Shown here: positions 11,660 to 23,820 of the stretch, one piece after another | How the letters are laid out: each line of letters opens with the position of its first letter | Numbering within the stretch: position 1 is the stretch's first letter | NCBI GenBank assembly: GCA_017311185.1 | Contig: JAESUZ010000455.1 | Location: forward strand, 434,001-498,000 | Direction of reading: 5' to 3' | DNA length: 64,000 nucleotides | From: Proteles cristata cristata | Taxonomy: Eukaryota; Chordata; Mammalia; Carnivora; Hyaenidae | Position numbers and translations under genes: made by a program | Notes under the pieces: generated by a model | What the model saw: the letters and a program-made list of their open reading frames with translations, nothing else | Database searches by the model: none | Told to the model about the DNA's origin: nothing

Positions 11660-13059
11660 AAAATGGGGGGCAATATTGGGATTCATCAGTTTTTCTTTCA
11701 ATCATTTATAGGAATTCTGACTTGAATTTAAAAATATAAAATAATGGCAGACAAATAAATGTTTTATTACCTTTTATTTTATTAATATTAAGTATCCTTT
11801 AAAGGTATTGGCAGTTGGTAAACACTGTGTCTTCCGGGTATGGTCCCTGCGATGTAGTAATCCCCAGAGCCTCCTTTTTTAAAGAAACTCTACAATAGCA
11901 CTTTCTGACCAGAAGCACTCCCCCCCACCCCCCAGTGGATATTAGGCAATATCTGGGGACTTTGAGATTGACCTGATTTGAGGCAAGGGGGTGTTCTACT
12001 GGCCTCTAGTGAGTGGAGGCCACAGTTGCTGCTAAACACCCATGCAGGGAACAGGACAGCCCTCTCACTAAAGAATATGCATTCCCAAATGCCGATGTGC
12101 TACATGAATTATATCTTTGCAAGTAAAGTACAGACAGAGTTCATGCTTTGGACCTGTCCCTGTTGGAGTTTAAAAGCAGAGTCGGGGAATCTGATAACAG
12201 TGATAGAAATATGCTCCATCTTAATAGGGCCAGATTAAATCAATTCTTCCATCTGGCTGCCATGCTGGGGCCCTCGGAAGCCCTAAAGAATATATTTATT
12301 ATGGCTCGTGCATGGAGAGCTCCAACTGAGTATTTATTGAATTTGGCACCAGCGCTCGTTTTTGTTGGATGTTTGCATATAATTTTATTAATTCAAGTTT
12401 TACCATATTCCAATATTTTTGGTTAATACGGGACTTTAAAATTAGCGGGCCATCTGCTTTAGATGCTGCAGGATGTTTGCTGCCAAAGATTGGGAAAGAT
12501 GCAACGTAAGAGATGCGCATATTGTCTCAGGGAAATAAATAAGATCATTAAAACGTTGCACTTACTATTGTCCAAATAAATTTTCAAAACCAATTTTCGA
12601 TTTTTGCTAACAAGACTTATGAGCATTTAAATCAACACAAAGTGCATTTTGATGTGTGGTTTCTACAAAGAGATGTCTGTCTATGTGTTCTCACATGCAT
12701 GACTTTCATAACCTCAAGAATACTTTTCATGTCATACGGATTTTAATAACAATGAGGCGTGCATAATACATTTTAACTTGCTGAGACAAATGGTAATATA
12801 GAAACCATGTGCACATGTGTTCATTACAATTTACTTACACGTGTCAGAGATGTCTTGCTGTTTGAAACGCACGGAGTTGGTGAATGAGCTTGAGCTATGT
12901 CCCGGGGTTGGACCACACGGCATTTTCACGGAGCTTTCTGAGGCTCAAGGACTCTGATAGACTCGGGTCAGCTGCTCAGGTACTACTTCTACAGAGATTT
13001 TCCTGAAAGGCAATTTTAAAGAGAACCCCTGGCCTCTCTTTATCTGCCTCGCTCTGCTT
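11660..13059. other. Unique stretch, candidate conserved element
   Basis: No repeat recognised. At 12180-12430 there is clean AT-rich unique sequence with an ordered mix of short motifs and no simple repeats. Open frames at 11978-12426 overlap each other in different frames and have no supporting features. Confidence 0.3.
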
Positions 13060-13255
13060 TGTTTTTCTTCATGGCATTTGTGACTTCTAACATTGTATTC
13101 TAGCCATGTTCCATTATTTTCTGCTGCTCGTCTTCCCCACTGCACATGTGTAAACTCCTTGAGAGCACATGTTCTGTCCTATTACCCGTTGTATCCCCAG
13201 AAGCTAGGGAGTGTCTGGCACTAATTAAATGCTAATAGAAGTGTATTAAGTACAT
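13060..13255 (+). mobile_element. L2 LINE 3' end
   Basis: 'cttcatggcatttgtgactt', 'gtgtaaactccttgagagca', 'gttgtatccccagaagctag' and 'ctggcactaattaaatgcta' follow the L2 3' end in order. Confidence 0.85.
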
Positions 13256-13263
13256 TTAGGGAG

Positions 13264-13451
13264 GGGCGCCTGGGAGGCTCAGTAGGGTGAGCATCCAGCT
13301 CTTGATTTCGGCTCAGATCACCATCTCACGGTTCATGAGATGGAGCCCCAAGTCTGGCTCCAAGCTGAATGCAGAGCCTGCTTCAGATTCTGTTTCCCCC
13401 TGTCCCTCTGTCCCTCTCCCCAACTCATGCTCTTTTTAAAAGAAAAAAAAA
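13264..13451 (+). mobile_element. Felid tRNA-Lys SINE (older copy)
   Basis: Head 'ggggcgcctgggaggctcag', diverged body and short A-rich tail. It inserted immediately after the L2 end and is followed 23 bp later by another SINE. Confidence 0.92.
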
Positions 13452-13474
13452 AGGGAAGTAATAAATGAATAAAT

Positions 13475-13680
13475 AGGGGAGCTTAGGTGGTTCAGTTGGT
13501 TGAATGTCTGACTTTGGCTCCGGTCATGATCTCATGGTTGGTGAGTTCAAGCTCCATATCTGCGCTTGCCGCTGTCAGGACAGAGACTGTTTTGGTCCTC
13601 TGTCTCCTTCTCGCTCTGCCCCTCCCCGGCTCATGTGCGCACTGACTCACTCCCTCAAAAATAAGTAAACATTTATAAAT
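13475..13680 (+). mobile_element. Felid tRNA-Lys SINE (diverged)
   Basis: Head 'ggggagcttaggtggttcag' and tail 'aaaaataagtaaacatttat'. It lies in the A-rich tail region of the preceding SINE, giving a tandem pair on the same strand. Confidence 0.9.
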
Positions 13681-13749
13681 CAGTGGGTCAATCAATGAAT
13701 TTTAGGGTGAGCTTCACAGTTTTTATGTACATAAGCAATAATAATGATG

Positions 13750-13980
13750 TTTTAAATACAGTGGCCACTTACTATGTTCCAGGCACACCGTGTCAAGTGT
13801 CTCACTTAATGTCATCATGACCCACTGAGGACAGTGATACTAGTGGCCCCAATTTGTAGATTATAAAGCTGAAACTCAGTCAAGGTTAGTAATTTGCCCA
13901 ACTAGAATGAGCAAAAGGAAAGCAGGTAAAATTCGTATCAAATACTTTGATTCTGAAGTCTTAGATGCTAACCATTTATG
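13750..13980 (-). mobile_element. MIR SINE, near complete
   Basis: 'cttactatgttccaggcaca', 'ccaatttgtagattataaag', 'ctgaaactcagtcaaggtta' and 'gtaatttgcccaactagaa' are the complement of MIR in the right order. Confidence 0.85.
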
Positions 13981-15239
13981 TAATGAGGTTGACCATCAAT
14001 CAAGTTAGAGCTCAACTATATTTATCAACATACTAGAGGTAGTAAAATTTTATTTGCTGTTACAAAAATCATTTTAGGAGTACTGCCTGGAGAATCTGAG
14101 ATAATGACAATGATTATGCCGTAGGATTTTATGTATCATTTCTCTGTTTAAACATAACTAATTCAGCACTGGTCATCCAAGAACTCTCAAATAATGCATC
14201 CTCTAAAGAAACGCACAGCGCCATGAACTGAGTGTGTATGCATATACTTGACATCAAAGTCATGTGATATCCTCCTTTCTGTCTGAGCTCCTTTCCAACC
14301 CTACGAAGTTAGAAGCTCTGCAGGGGTTCGGGAGGGGGTGGGCTGTGTAATTCTGATCACGCTTGTTAAAACACTAGGCAAGGAGAAATTCTTGAAACAT
14401 TACACCAGTTTTACAAAGAGAGAGATCCAGCAAATATGTTATTGTTTTATAATTCTGTGATAAAGTATATTGCCTGTTCCCTTCCAAACAATTTCGGGTC
14501 AGTGATCAATTCCCAGATGCAAATTATTCTCTCTTGATAATGACCTTTGTTATATTGCTCCTAGAAGATCTGGTGATTCCATTAATACTGACCTGACCTA
14601 TGCCTGTGTTGATGCTGAGTTGGAGGTCACCAGTGCTATTGGCTTCTTGTGATCGTCAGCCACTGCCTCTGGGAAACAAGAACATCTTAGAGACTGGTAA
14701 AGTTAGTGCTATTTCTTCATTTTGCATCTGTTGAGGTTCATTTGGATGTCGTAGTATTCTTAGCATGCTGCAGATATGGAAAGATGGATGTTTAGAACTT
14801 GCTAGAACATTTTGACTTGCACATCTAGAAAAGTTCATTTAATCCCTTATTAAAAGTTCTTTTAAGTACTCACTAATTGACATCAAGATTTTAATTGCTA
14901 ACATCCCCAAATTAATGCATCATTGCTTTTTAAATTTGGAGGAATATTGTTCCTTTGCAGTGTCTGGTTAGCTCATTTTGGCACAAAAATTATCAAGGCC
15001 TCGAGTTTTGATTTGCTTCTTAGTTCCAACCTGTGCTCTTGGGGAATGTGATTTATTATTCACAAGAAAACCAGACAAGGGCATGGAGGGAACAGGCGAA
15101 ACAACCAATGAGATTGAAAAAATCAGGTAAAACATGTGCAGCTATTACAGTAATAGCGTATCCACAGTGAATATAGTAATGAAGGAAATCGATATATTAT
15201 CAGACTGATGTTCATGTGGACGATTGAAGTTGATCTTCC
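13981..15239. other. Unique non-coding stretch
   Basis: AT-rich with no recognised repeat, RNA or exon. Confidence 0.35.
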
Positions 15240-15254
15240 AAAATTCTTCAGTAA

Positions 15255-15467
15255 AGGGGCGCCTGGGTGGCTTAGTCGGTTAGGCGTCCGACTTTCGCTT
15301 AGGTCATGATCTCCGGTTCGTGGGTTTGAGCCCCGCGTCGGGCTCTGTGCTGACTGCCAGCTCAGAGCCTGGAGCCTGTTTCAGTCTGTGACGCCCTCTC
15401 TCTCTGACCCTCCCCTGCTCACACTGTCTCTCTCTCTCTCTCCTAGAAATAAATAAAACATTAAAAA
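15255..15467 (+). mobile_element. Felid SINE, 'tttcgc' subfamily
   Basis: The perfect 15-bp target duplication 'aaaattcttcagtaa' lies at 15240-15254 and 15468-15482. The copy carries 'ggcttagtcgg', 'gactttcgcttagg' and 'tgactgccagctcag', nearly identical to the copies at 2889, 28422, 30479 and 41987, which suggests a recent insertion. Confidence 0.97.
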
Positions 15468-15482
15468 AAAATTCTTCAGTAA

Positions 15483-16139
15483 TGTATGTACTCTTTGGCA
15501 CTTGATGTAGAAATATTTGAAACTTAGTTGTCTCTGTACATACAACTTGTATGTGACTGGAAAAAAAAAAACCTTGAAATTTTGCTGTGCGTGTTTTCTT
15601 AAATCCATCCATTGGGACCCTTGTTTATCTGAAAAATAATGCTTTATCAGAACAGATACATATTGACAAAGTGCTTTTACTTCCAACTTCTACGATTGCA
15701 CGCTTCTTGGGAATTTTTATTTTAGTCAGTGTTCACCTTTATCAATCACTTTTACTAAGTGGTGTGGAAGGTGCTAAATATATAATGGTTTAATTCATAG
15801 ATAGGGTGTTTTTGTAGTTTTTGTTTTTGTTTAAAAAGTTTATCTTTTGACAAAGCATCTCTGTTAGAAAAAGCAAAAGCAAAAAAAATCAGGCTACATG
15901 AGTTTCTGCCCTATTCTCTGTTTCCAAACTATTTTAAATGATTTTTATAATTATTATTAACTACAGACCCAGTTGAAGCTAAAAAAGAAATGGGGTGGGA
16001 ATGAAGTTTTCAGAACTATCCAACCTTGTCTCTTACTGTAGCAATAAACCTTACTAACTTAACCTAGGGGAAAATGATGTCATTTTAGGAATAATCTACA
16101 TTTCTTTGATTATACCTCAAGTAAATGTTGTGCATACAT
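15483..16139. other. AT-rich non-coding stretch
   Basis: Nothing recognised apart from short A and T runs near 15560 and 15860-15890. Confidence 0.35.
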
Positions 16140-16249
16140 CAATGATTCTCAAAGTGGTATCTGCCCTCCACCTGACCCACCAGGGCAAACGTACTTGAGA
16201 TACTTTCAGAGGTCCTGGGAGGTAGAAAATATTTTCATAATGATACTAA
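16140..16249 (+). mobile_element. hAT-like DNA transposon end (tentative)
   Basis: 'gattctcaaagtggtatctg' then 'tttcagaggtcctgggaggt' and 'aatattttcataatgatact' resemble the end of an old mammalian hAT element. The L1 fragment begins right after, so the L1 may have landed in it. Family assignment is from memory and uncertain. Confidence 0.45.
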
Positions 16250-16912
16250 AATGTACACCAAACCCCATAAAATACCTAAGAATATACTTGACCAAAGAAG
16301 TGAAGAATCTACACACTAAAAGCTATAGAAAGCTTATGAAAGAAATTGAAGAAGACACACACACACAAAAATGGAAAAACATTCCATGCTCATGGATTGG
16401 AGAACAAATATTGTTAAAATGTCAACAGTACCCAAAGCAATCTATATATCCAATGCAATTCTATCCAAATAACACCCTCATTCTTCACAAAGCTAAAACG
16501 GACAATCCTAAAATTTGTATGGTACCAGAAAAGATCCCGAATAGCCAAAGGAGTGTTGAAAATGAAAAGCAAAGCTGGAGGCATCACAATCCCGACCTCA
16601 AGCTGTATTACAAAGCTCTAATCATCAAGACAGTCTGGTACTGGCACAAAAACAGACACATAGATCAGTGGAACAGAATAGAGACCCCAGAAAGTCACCC
16701 ACAAACATATGACCAACTCATGTTTGACAAAGTAGGAAAGCAAATACGGTGGAAAAAGGAGAGTCTCTTCAGCAAATGGTGTTGGGAAAGCTGGACAGCG
16801 ACATGCAGATGAAACTGGACCACTTCCTTACACCGCTCACAAAAATAAACTCAAAATGGATGAAAGACCTAAATGTAAGACAAGAAGCCCTCCAAATCCT
16901 CAAGGAGAAAGC
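16250..16912 (+). mobile_element. LINE-1 ORF2 C-terminal fragment (pseudogene)
   Basis: The translation carries hallmarks of L1 ORF2 beyond the reverse transcriptase: [29 protein letters not shown] and [11 protein letters not shown]. The open frame 16195-16812 (205 codons) keeps much of it but includes a shifted middle part (about residues 65-110). Stop codons follow at once. Both ends are truncated: no reverse transcriptase upstream, and no 3' UTR or A tail downstream of 16912. It is a dead fragment of carnivore-type L1. Confidence 0.93.
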
Positions 16913-17439
16913 ATCGGCTTTTTAAGGGGCAGAGCTTATCACAGGCAGGGCCCCGGGACACTGCCACCCCCTCTCCTGGGCTTCTCCATGCTCATCCTCA
17001 TATTAAAAATTGTACTTCGAAAGAGCTGAATGCCTTTTCAGTATGCTGAGTATCCTGGGTGAAAAAAATATCTGCATTTGAGTTAGGGACGATATATGGC
17101 TCATGTCATCTGAGAATGTGTTGTGTCAAGGAGGAATGCTTTATAGAGTGACAGGAATATCAGGTAGGAGGACCGAGTGATATTACCGCCAGTGTGAACC
17201 TTCCAGCTTTTGAGAATAGGTTGCTGTTGAGGAGAGAGAGCGCAGGGAGGAGGCCAGTTATGAGAGAGCAGGAGAGGACACTGTGGTGGGGATTTCCAAA
17301 CACTCATGTCTGTTGCTCTGCTCTCTCTGGGCACATGGGGGAGAGGGTAGTACTGCACTGCCCTCCTGCAGGTAGGTAGAATTAGTTGGAAAGTTCCAGC
17401 GGCTAGGCTATGAGTGGAAAGGCGCATGTCAGTTAAGGC
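16913..17439. other. Non-coding stretch
   Basis: GC-moderate and purine-rich in places. The minus-strand frame at 17101-17427 has no recognised domain. Confidence 0.35.
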
Positions 17440-17680
17440 CGAAGTACTTTGGTTTTATCTCTCCCAGAGGAACAACTCCCAGATTTCACATGGGAAACTA
17501 CAAGCTAGCAGCTCCTCACCGAGCCTGGGCTCCTGGGTGATTGGGAGGAGCAGCCACATGACACACAGGAGGAGAAATGCACTGTGAATGAGAAGTAGAC
17601 GTCTGTGCAATCAGCCACTAAAACCTGGGGGATTATTTGTTACTGCAGCATAATCTAAATTAACCTGACTAATGCATTTC
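17440..17680 (+). mobile_element. MLT1-like LTR 3' part
   Basis: 'gggctcctgggtgattggga', 'gaatgagaagtagac', 'agccactaaaacctggggga' and 'ttatttgttactgcagcata' match the 3' part of an MLT1/MaLR-type LTR, ending in 'cctgactaatgca'. Confidence 0.65.
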
Positions 17681-17824
17681 AGTGATGTGGGGCACGGGGC
17701 TGAGTGGTGGCCAGACTGGATATGTTGAATGCACTGAAGAGTTTGAAACGGAATAGTTCGTGATTCCTTTATGGTGGACATGCCAGAAATGATAGGAATA
17801 TACTTGAGACTCCAGAAGACAAGT

Positions 17825-17882
17825 TGTATTTTTATTTTTAATTTTTTTATTTAAAAAAATTTAATGTTTTTATTTATTTGTT

Positions 17883-17933
<51 letters not shown>

Positions 17934-18103
17934 CAGAGACAGCATGAGCAGGGGAGGGTCAGAGAGAGAGGGAGTCACAGACTGAAACAGGCTCCAGGCT
18001 CTGAGCTGGCAGCACAGAGCCCGACACGGGGCTCGAACCCACAAACTGTGAGATCATGACCTGAGCCGAAGTCGGACGCTTAATTGAGCCACCCAGGTGC
18101 CCC
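17825..18103 (-). mobile_element. Felid tRNA-Lys SINE with expanded repeat
   Basis: Reverse copy with its head 'ccacccaggtgcccc' at right. The CT-rich body has grown into a compound microsatellite, making the element longer than its relatives. It shares 'gtcacagactgaaacaggct' with the 'tttcgc' subfamily but has the ordinary head. Confidence 0.93.
17886..17942. repeat. Compound microsatellite (TG)n(AG)n(ACAGAG)n
   Basis: About ten TG units, then AG units, then five 6-bp 'acagag' units, all inside the SINE body. Confidence 0.95.
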
Positions 18104-18189
18104 AAGGCGCACCTCTTTTTTAACAATAGTTTCACTGAGGTAAGCTTCACCATTTTAAAGTATAGTTGACCCTTGGACCACATGAGTTT
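18104..18189 (-). mobile_element. Old LINE-1 3' end fragment (tentative)
   Basis: 'caatagtttcactgaggtaa' and 'cttcaccattttaaagtata' resemble the antisense of old L1M 3' ends. It is short and diverged, and the right half may belong to another old repeat. Confidence 0.35.
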
Positions 18190-18220
18190 GCTTAACTGAC
18201 TGAGCCACCCAGGCGTCCCA
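18190..18220 (-). mobile_element. Truncated SINE head
   Basis: Only about 30 bp of the SINE 5' head remains ('actgagccacccaggcgtcc'). Confidence 0.85.
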
Positions 18221-18319
18221 ACAAGTGAATTTTTAGAAAAGAATGTATAGCCGATGAAATCAATGGGATGCGAGTTACTTCTGGCATGTGTGATTTGGGC
18301 AAAATACTATAGACTCAGA

Positions 18320-18480
18320 TGGAATTGAGTGAATTCTGGCATGACCATTCAGTTACATGACCGTGAGGAATTACTCAGTTTTCTCAGCTTCAGACCCTCG
18401 TTCAAACGCAAGTAATACTTTGAAACTCTGGGGTCGTTGTGAAGATCACAATAATAAATGTGTGTGAACATCAAGAAGAT
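18320..18480 (+). mobile_element. MIR SINE
   Basis: 'gaattctggcatgaccattc', 'cagttttctcagcttcagac' and 'ggtcgttgtgaagatcacaa' follow the MIR core in order. Confidence 0.75.
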
Positions 18481-21400
18481 GACGTAGATTATGATGAGCG
18501 TTTAGAATTTATTAGGTTTCTGTCTTGATAAGCTTTACTCCAAACATATGACCAGAAACTTTACCAAAAATCATTTAACAGTAATTATTTCCTACTATGT
18601 TTAACAAGAAGTACAATTTCGAGAGGATGTTTGGTTAGGCACAAGCACAGGTACAATAATCTTTACGTGTAAAATTAAACATTTGCTTCCATCTGCAAAG
18701 GAGTTTTGACCAAAAGTTTCTTTCTAGAAAACTTCCTTCCAAGCCCCTCTTACAGCCGCTACTTTTGCTCTGAGTGCATTTACAGCAGGTGGCCTTGAAT
18801 TTTTTGGTTCTATTTCCCCTCAGAGTAAAATGTGTTGCTGTTTTTACATTTCCCATCATTTGAAAAATAAAACATGGACTCAGAAACCAGCATCCTTTGT
18901 TTCCCTGTTTCTTTGCATTGTCTGGATAAACAGCTCACTTCCTGCTTTCAGGGACCAAGCCCAGAGGAAAACAAGCTCCTGGCATCAGCAGGCCCTCAGA
19001 TAACAATGGATCAGGTGGGAACCATTTCCCACCTGAGTTAGGGGAACGTGGCCACCTGGAGTCTATCCCTGTGCGGGCTGAGCTTCGTTACAGGATGTGG
19101 GTCCTGCCACTCAGTGGGCTGGACAGAAAGGAGACAGTAAGGTTCTTTGAATCTTGATGTCAAGTCTGCCATCTCCAGGAGGCAACCGTACCTCAAGAGT
19201 CCCTTCTTCTGGGAAATGTAGCAATTGTGATCCGCGAAGCAATGGCATAAGTAAGCACGACTCATGTACAACACAGTGTTGGCCCGGTAAGCCCGCAGGA
19301 GACAAAATTGTCCTACTTTGATGCAAAATTGTGTTTTTCAGCCTCACTGAAAAGAATGCATCCTGAGAGGGCTTCTTGCTGAGGCGGAGAACATAGAGCC
19401 TGAAGGCAAGCGGCTCAGGACTTGTTTGTAAGCAGAGGATGTACTTCTCCGTCAGGTAAGCTGGAGTTCATACCTGGGGCCCGCCATCTACCAGGTGCAT
19501 GAGTATCTCGGAAAGTGTCCTCGCAAAGGCTGAGGAGTGACTCAAAGGAAGAAGACCGTTTGGTGGCAGAAGAGGGGACAGCAGGTGGAACCTGGTGCGT
19601 TTGGGAGAGAGACCAGGCTTTGGCAGGAAGACGCTACTGAGGTTTGCGTCAAATGACAACAGAATGAGCTAGAAGACACCTGCAGGGAGCCACAGGTGTG
19701 TGCGAGGAACTCGGAGAGAAACGGAACACGGCGCGGGGGTTAGAGCCTCCTTTTTTGGGTGTCTCTTGCTCTTCTGTTTTAAGGTTCAGTTATTACCATA
19801 TATCCACCCATTACCTTCCAAGCTTACATTGGACACAACTTTTTACCTCTTTCCGTGATCAGGAAACAAAACGATGCTAGCAACATGTAGAATTATGAGG
19901 GACTTATTCAAGGGAGAAAGCTTTTATTTTCTAAATATGTATGTGATATTTAACTTTCTAAAGGGGTGGGGAGGGCGATGCCATTAACGGAAGGGGCTTT
20001 AACACTCAGGCACGTCAAGGAGACGTCGTGCTGCCTGTGAGTGTGTGTAATTGGATAATAAGACGCAGCTCGCTAGGACAAAATTGCCTGAAACTTTATC
20101 CAGTGGCATCTAGTAGAAGCAAGAATAACCGTCCAGCCAAATTCCTGAGCACTCACTATTGATTTTGTTATTTGTAATAACAATTATAATCCTAAACGGT
20201 TAAACTTTACCTAGTGAGATATTATGTAGTTACAGGTTTATTCAAGTTCATGCTTCACCACGAATTTTACATGGGAACAAATAATCAAACCATATACAAG
20301 ATGAATTACGACACGCTGATGGGTGAATGATTCACATACGGAGGACCTGGAATCCAGAGGAAGAAGAGATTTGAGCTTTTGCACAGCGTTTGGCTTAAGA
20401 GAATTAGACTTTCTCAAAAATTTGAGAGATTTTGAGAGATCTCAAAAATGCTGAGTGTTTGTAGACTGAGGAGCGTGAAGGGAGGAAACAAGGACACAGC
20501 TCTGGAGAACAGGATGCCGTGGGACTCACCCGTGAGGAGGGACCTGACTTGAAGCTGGGAAGGCGGTTGTGTTAGAATACACGGAGGCATCTGGAGCAGG
20601 TCACAATGACGAGGGAATCACATAAGCAGCGTTTCCGCATCCTTTGTGTGTGTGGGGGGGTGGGGGGGTGCCGAAGGGCTCACCGTGAGCCCTGTACGGT
20701 AGCCCAGAACAAAGGCAACTGGCCCACGGATCAAACATGCGTGCTGTGGAAAATGTGCATGAGGTGTCTCAGACTGTTTTTTGAGTGGCTCTAGTTAACG
20801 ACTCCTCTGATTTAATATGAGCTGTTAAAAAGAATCACTGCTTTTCAACCAAATTATCATACCACTAAAAATGCTCGTCAGCCTGTCAGTGCCATGCCCG
20901 CAGCACTAACCCTCTGATGATTTAACTTTCCCTCAATATTCCGTCTCCTCGTCATTAAAGTGTAGATAAATAACTCAAGTGCAAACAGAAATTCTTTTAA
21001 CTCTTTTCAGGGAGCTGCTCTGAGTGTGCAGGGCCCCCGTGCCCCTCGACTCTGTAGAATGGCTTAGCATGAGGATATTGGCTGAAAACGCCAGCATCCT
21101 GCACTAGCAGATGGAGCGTGTGGCCATTTTTGAAAAGGAACAAATGTATGAATTTAATTAGGAAGGGATTTGACAGGCTCCTTTCCTCTGGTTGCATAAT
21201 TTTGGAGACAATTGGGATACAGTGCGTTTTTCTCTCCTCTCAAAGATAACCCTATTGTAGCATTTTCCCATTTCTCCCTTTTCTTCCCCCCGATTTTTAT
21301 ATATGCCTGCCTCAGTTTAGGAGCTCATAAATGATATTGTTTATGCAACTTTCTTTTGTTCCGGATCTGGGGCCCAGACCGGCTGCATCTGTGCGTCTTC

Positions 21401-22299
21401 TGACAGGAGACCCACTTGACATGCGTGCACTTAATTTATGGCTGGCCGCGTGCTAACGGCAGCCGCCGCGGAGGCCACGCGCCTCACACCACCTTGAGCA
21501 GTTTGTCAAGGATGTTGGGGAGCGGAGGAAACGCAATCTTTTCAGGGGGGAGGCCTCAGTGCATTACGTTATTTTTATAGGGGATGTTTTAGAGGTACAA
21601 TCCGTGGCCTTGCAATATATTAAAGGAAGAACGGAGGACAAAGGAAATACCCTTAATCTCAGTCCGATTTTTGATGGTGAGGAGCATGGGTTGTACAGGA
21701 ATCTGTGTGAATAGATGGTTTGCAGAACCCTTAGTAGCAATAGCCTTTTCGTGATGTCCTTTATCTACAAGAGGGTCAAATGACAAACCTTGGGCATAAA
21801 TGTGCCTTTAGGCACAAAAGCAAGGATGCTTTTCACCCAGCTATCGATTTAATCTATTAAATAGATACAATGCAACCCTGTCCGCATTTCGTCCTCAGAG
21901 GGAATAACTGTGTAGATTGCAATAATATGCATAGAAAGACAGGCCCTAAAATGGAGAGGGTTACCACATTACGTGAGACTTCCACAGGCCATGGGCTTGG
22001 GGACACTCTCAAAAGCTGGGACAGGGCCACTTATTCCTCGAGGACTACAACACCTGAACGGCATCTGACAGCCTAGGTCTTTTGTCCAGTCCGTGACCTG
22101 TCATCATTTCTTCATTCTGTCATTTGAAACCTGGTCCCTTACATGGGACTGAAAGGATGCATGGAGTTGAAATGATGGGTGGGGCACAGGGAATAGATCT
22201 TGAGTGTGGGCTTTCCAGCTTCTTCCACATCGAGGGAAATCACAAAAGGGTCAAGGTAGAAATACTGCCTCCGGCACTGACCCTGAAGATAGAGGAATT
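18481..22299. other. Long unique non-coding stretch
   Basis: 3.8 kb with no recognised interspersed repeat. A G-rich simple run lies at 20646-20669. Imperfect repeats of 'tctcaaaaatttgagaga' type lie at 20410-20450. At 21340-21500 a locally CpG-bearing segment ('ctaacggcagccgccgcgg') sits next to TAAT-rich DNA. A segment at 19342-19455 has splice-like ends but stops in all frames. Confidence 0.35.
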
Positions 22300-23820
22300 A
22301 TTCTATGTGTTCATTGAACAAATACGTATCAAGTAATTGCTATATACCAGGCCCTTGCTCGATATATTAGAGAGCAGGACAGATACAATTCTGCTCTTCT
22401 GAGACAGGCTTGACCAGCAGACATCTATAATAAAAGAGTAAGACAACACATATATGTGATCAGGACTTTGGAAAAGAAAACGAAACACCATGAAAGGGGG
22501 AAAGAAACAGATGTAGGCGGTGAGTGCTTAGAAAGACATCACTGTGATAGTAATGTTTAAAGTGGGACCAGACAATGTAAAAGAAGCCAGCCAGGAGAAG
22601 GACAAAGAGGAGGAACTTCTTACACTGAAGGTAGTAGCCGTTTCCTGAGGCGGGAAAGTGAGTCCCACTTCCGAGGAAACACGATGGTGTGTAAGCCATT
22701 CCAGAGGTCAGGACTGTGTGTCCTTGGGCATGTTAAGAAGTTTCTATGTACGTGGAAATGTGCTAGAAGGTGATATTTTTTGAACTTTTCAAGTGAGGTT
22801 GTTGGCTATGACATTGAAGGGAAACTGAAGGATTTGGGATTTCACATGATCAATAGGATGTGTTGAAGTGAAGGAAAGAGATTGTTCAGGAATGCCTCCA
22901 AATGTTGAAGGAAATTTAGAGCAAATGATATGAGATTAGTGCAATTGCCCGAGACTAGGTTTGCTATGGAGACAGGAATTTTAAGAGGTAAAAGTGTGGA
23001 AGGATGTAATTAAAAGGGTAGAAATGAGGATTCCATTTCAGATACAGTAATTTTGACAATTAGAGAGGTGTATTAGCAAGATGTCCATTGGGCGTTGGAT
23101 ATGAACTCTAGAGTTAAATTTCCTCTGAGTACGAGATGTGCATTTTGGACCTGTCAGTTCCCAGGTGGTATTTAGACTCATCCAAGGTCATATAATAAGA
23201 GAAGGATGGAATGTCAGGACAGAGCTCTGCAGAAGAAGAAGATTCGAAATTCAACTGGTTTCCAAAGTCACTAGGAAAACTAGGAAGAGAAAACAAAGAA
23301 ACGGGAAAGTAAAGCCACAGGAAGCAAAACCAGGAATATGTGGAATCGTGAGGTCTAAGAACAGTGATGTGGTACGGGGACCCAGTCAGGTGCGCCAACA
23401 ATTCCTGAGAGAATGAGCAAGAAGAAATGAAATGGTTTCAGATGTCATTTCTGGAGTTTGACAACATGTGAATGTCTAGTCCCTTTGTCAGAAGCCATTT
23501 CAGTGGAGCCAACAGGTAGAGGGAATAGGGAACCCGAAGGAATCGAGTAGAAAATCCACTTGAGAAGCATGGGGACAAAGTGGATATGAATTGAGGAAAA
23601 GGGAGCTGGAAATTTGGAAGGAGGGCAGTGGAGCAATGTAGTCATCGTGGATGGCACTGTGAGGCCACAGGAGAGTCGTCTGGGACATGCTAGAAGGTGT
23701 GCACGTGGGCTTCTGCAAAAGAGCCCATGGAGGGGGGGTGGTGGGGAGAGAAGCAGCCAGGAGCTGCAGGGGCTTTGAGGGAAGGGGAGTGCTATCCTCA
23801 GCATCTGTAGATAGATTGGC
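22300..23820 (-). mobile_element. Long L2 LINE remnant (3' end plus RT region)
   Basis: It starts with the complement of the L2 3' end ('ttcattgaacaaatacgtat', 'gctatataccaggcccttgc'). Further right, blocks match the antisense of L2 reverse-transcriptase coding sequence: 'gatgtccattgggcgttgga' near 23085, 'ccaggtggtatttagactca' near 23161 and 'agccatttcagtggagccaa' near 23492. It has many stops and indels and is not functional. Overlapping open frames here (e.g. 23445-23891) are by-products. Confidence 0.6.

Noticed and set aside
16195..16812. 205-codon frame as a host gene
   Set aside because: Clear L1 ORF2 C-terminal signature; both ends truncated.
18840..18880. AATAAA at 'gaaaaataaaacatgg' as a plus-strand gene end
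   Set aside because: No upstream exon, acceptor or open frame on the plus strand.
19342..19455. Segment with 'tgtttttcag' acceptor and 'cag gtaagc' donor
   Set aside because: Stops in all three frames; could only be a non-coding exon, with nothing else to support it.
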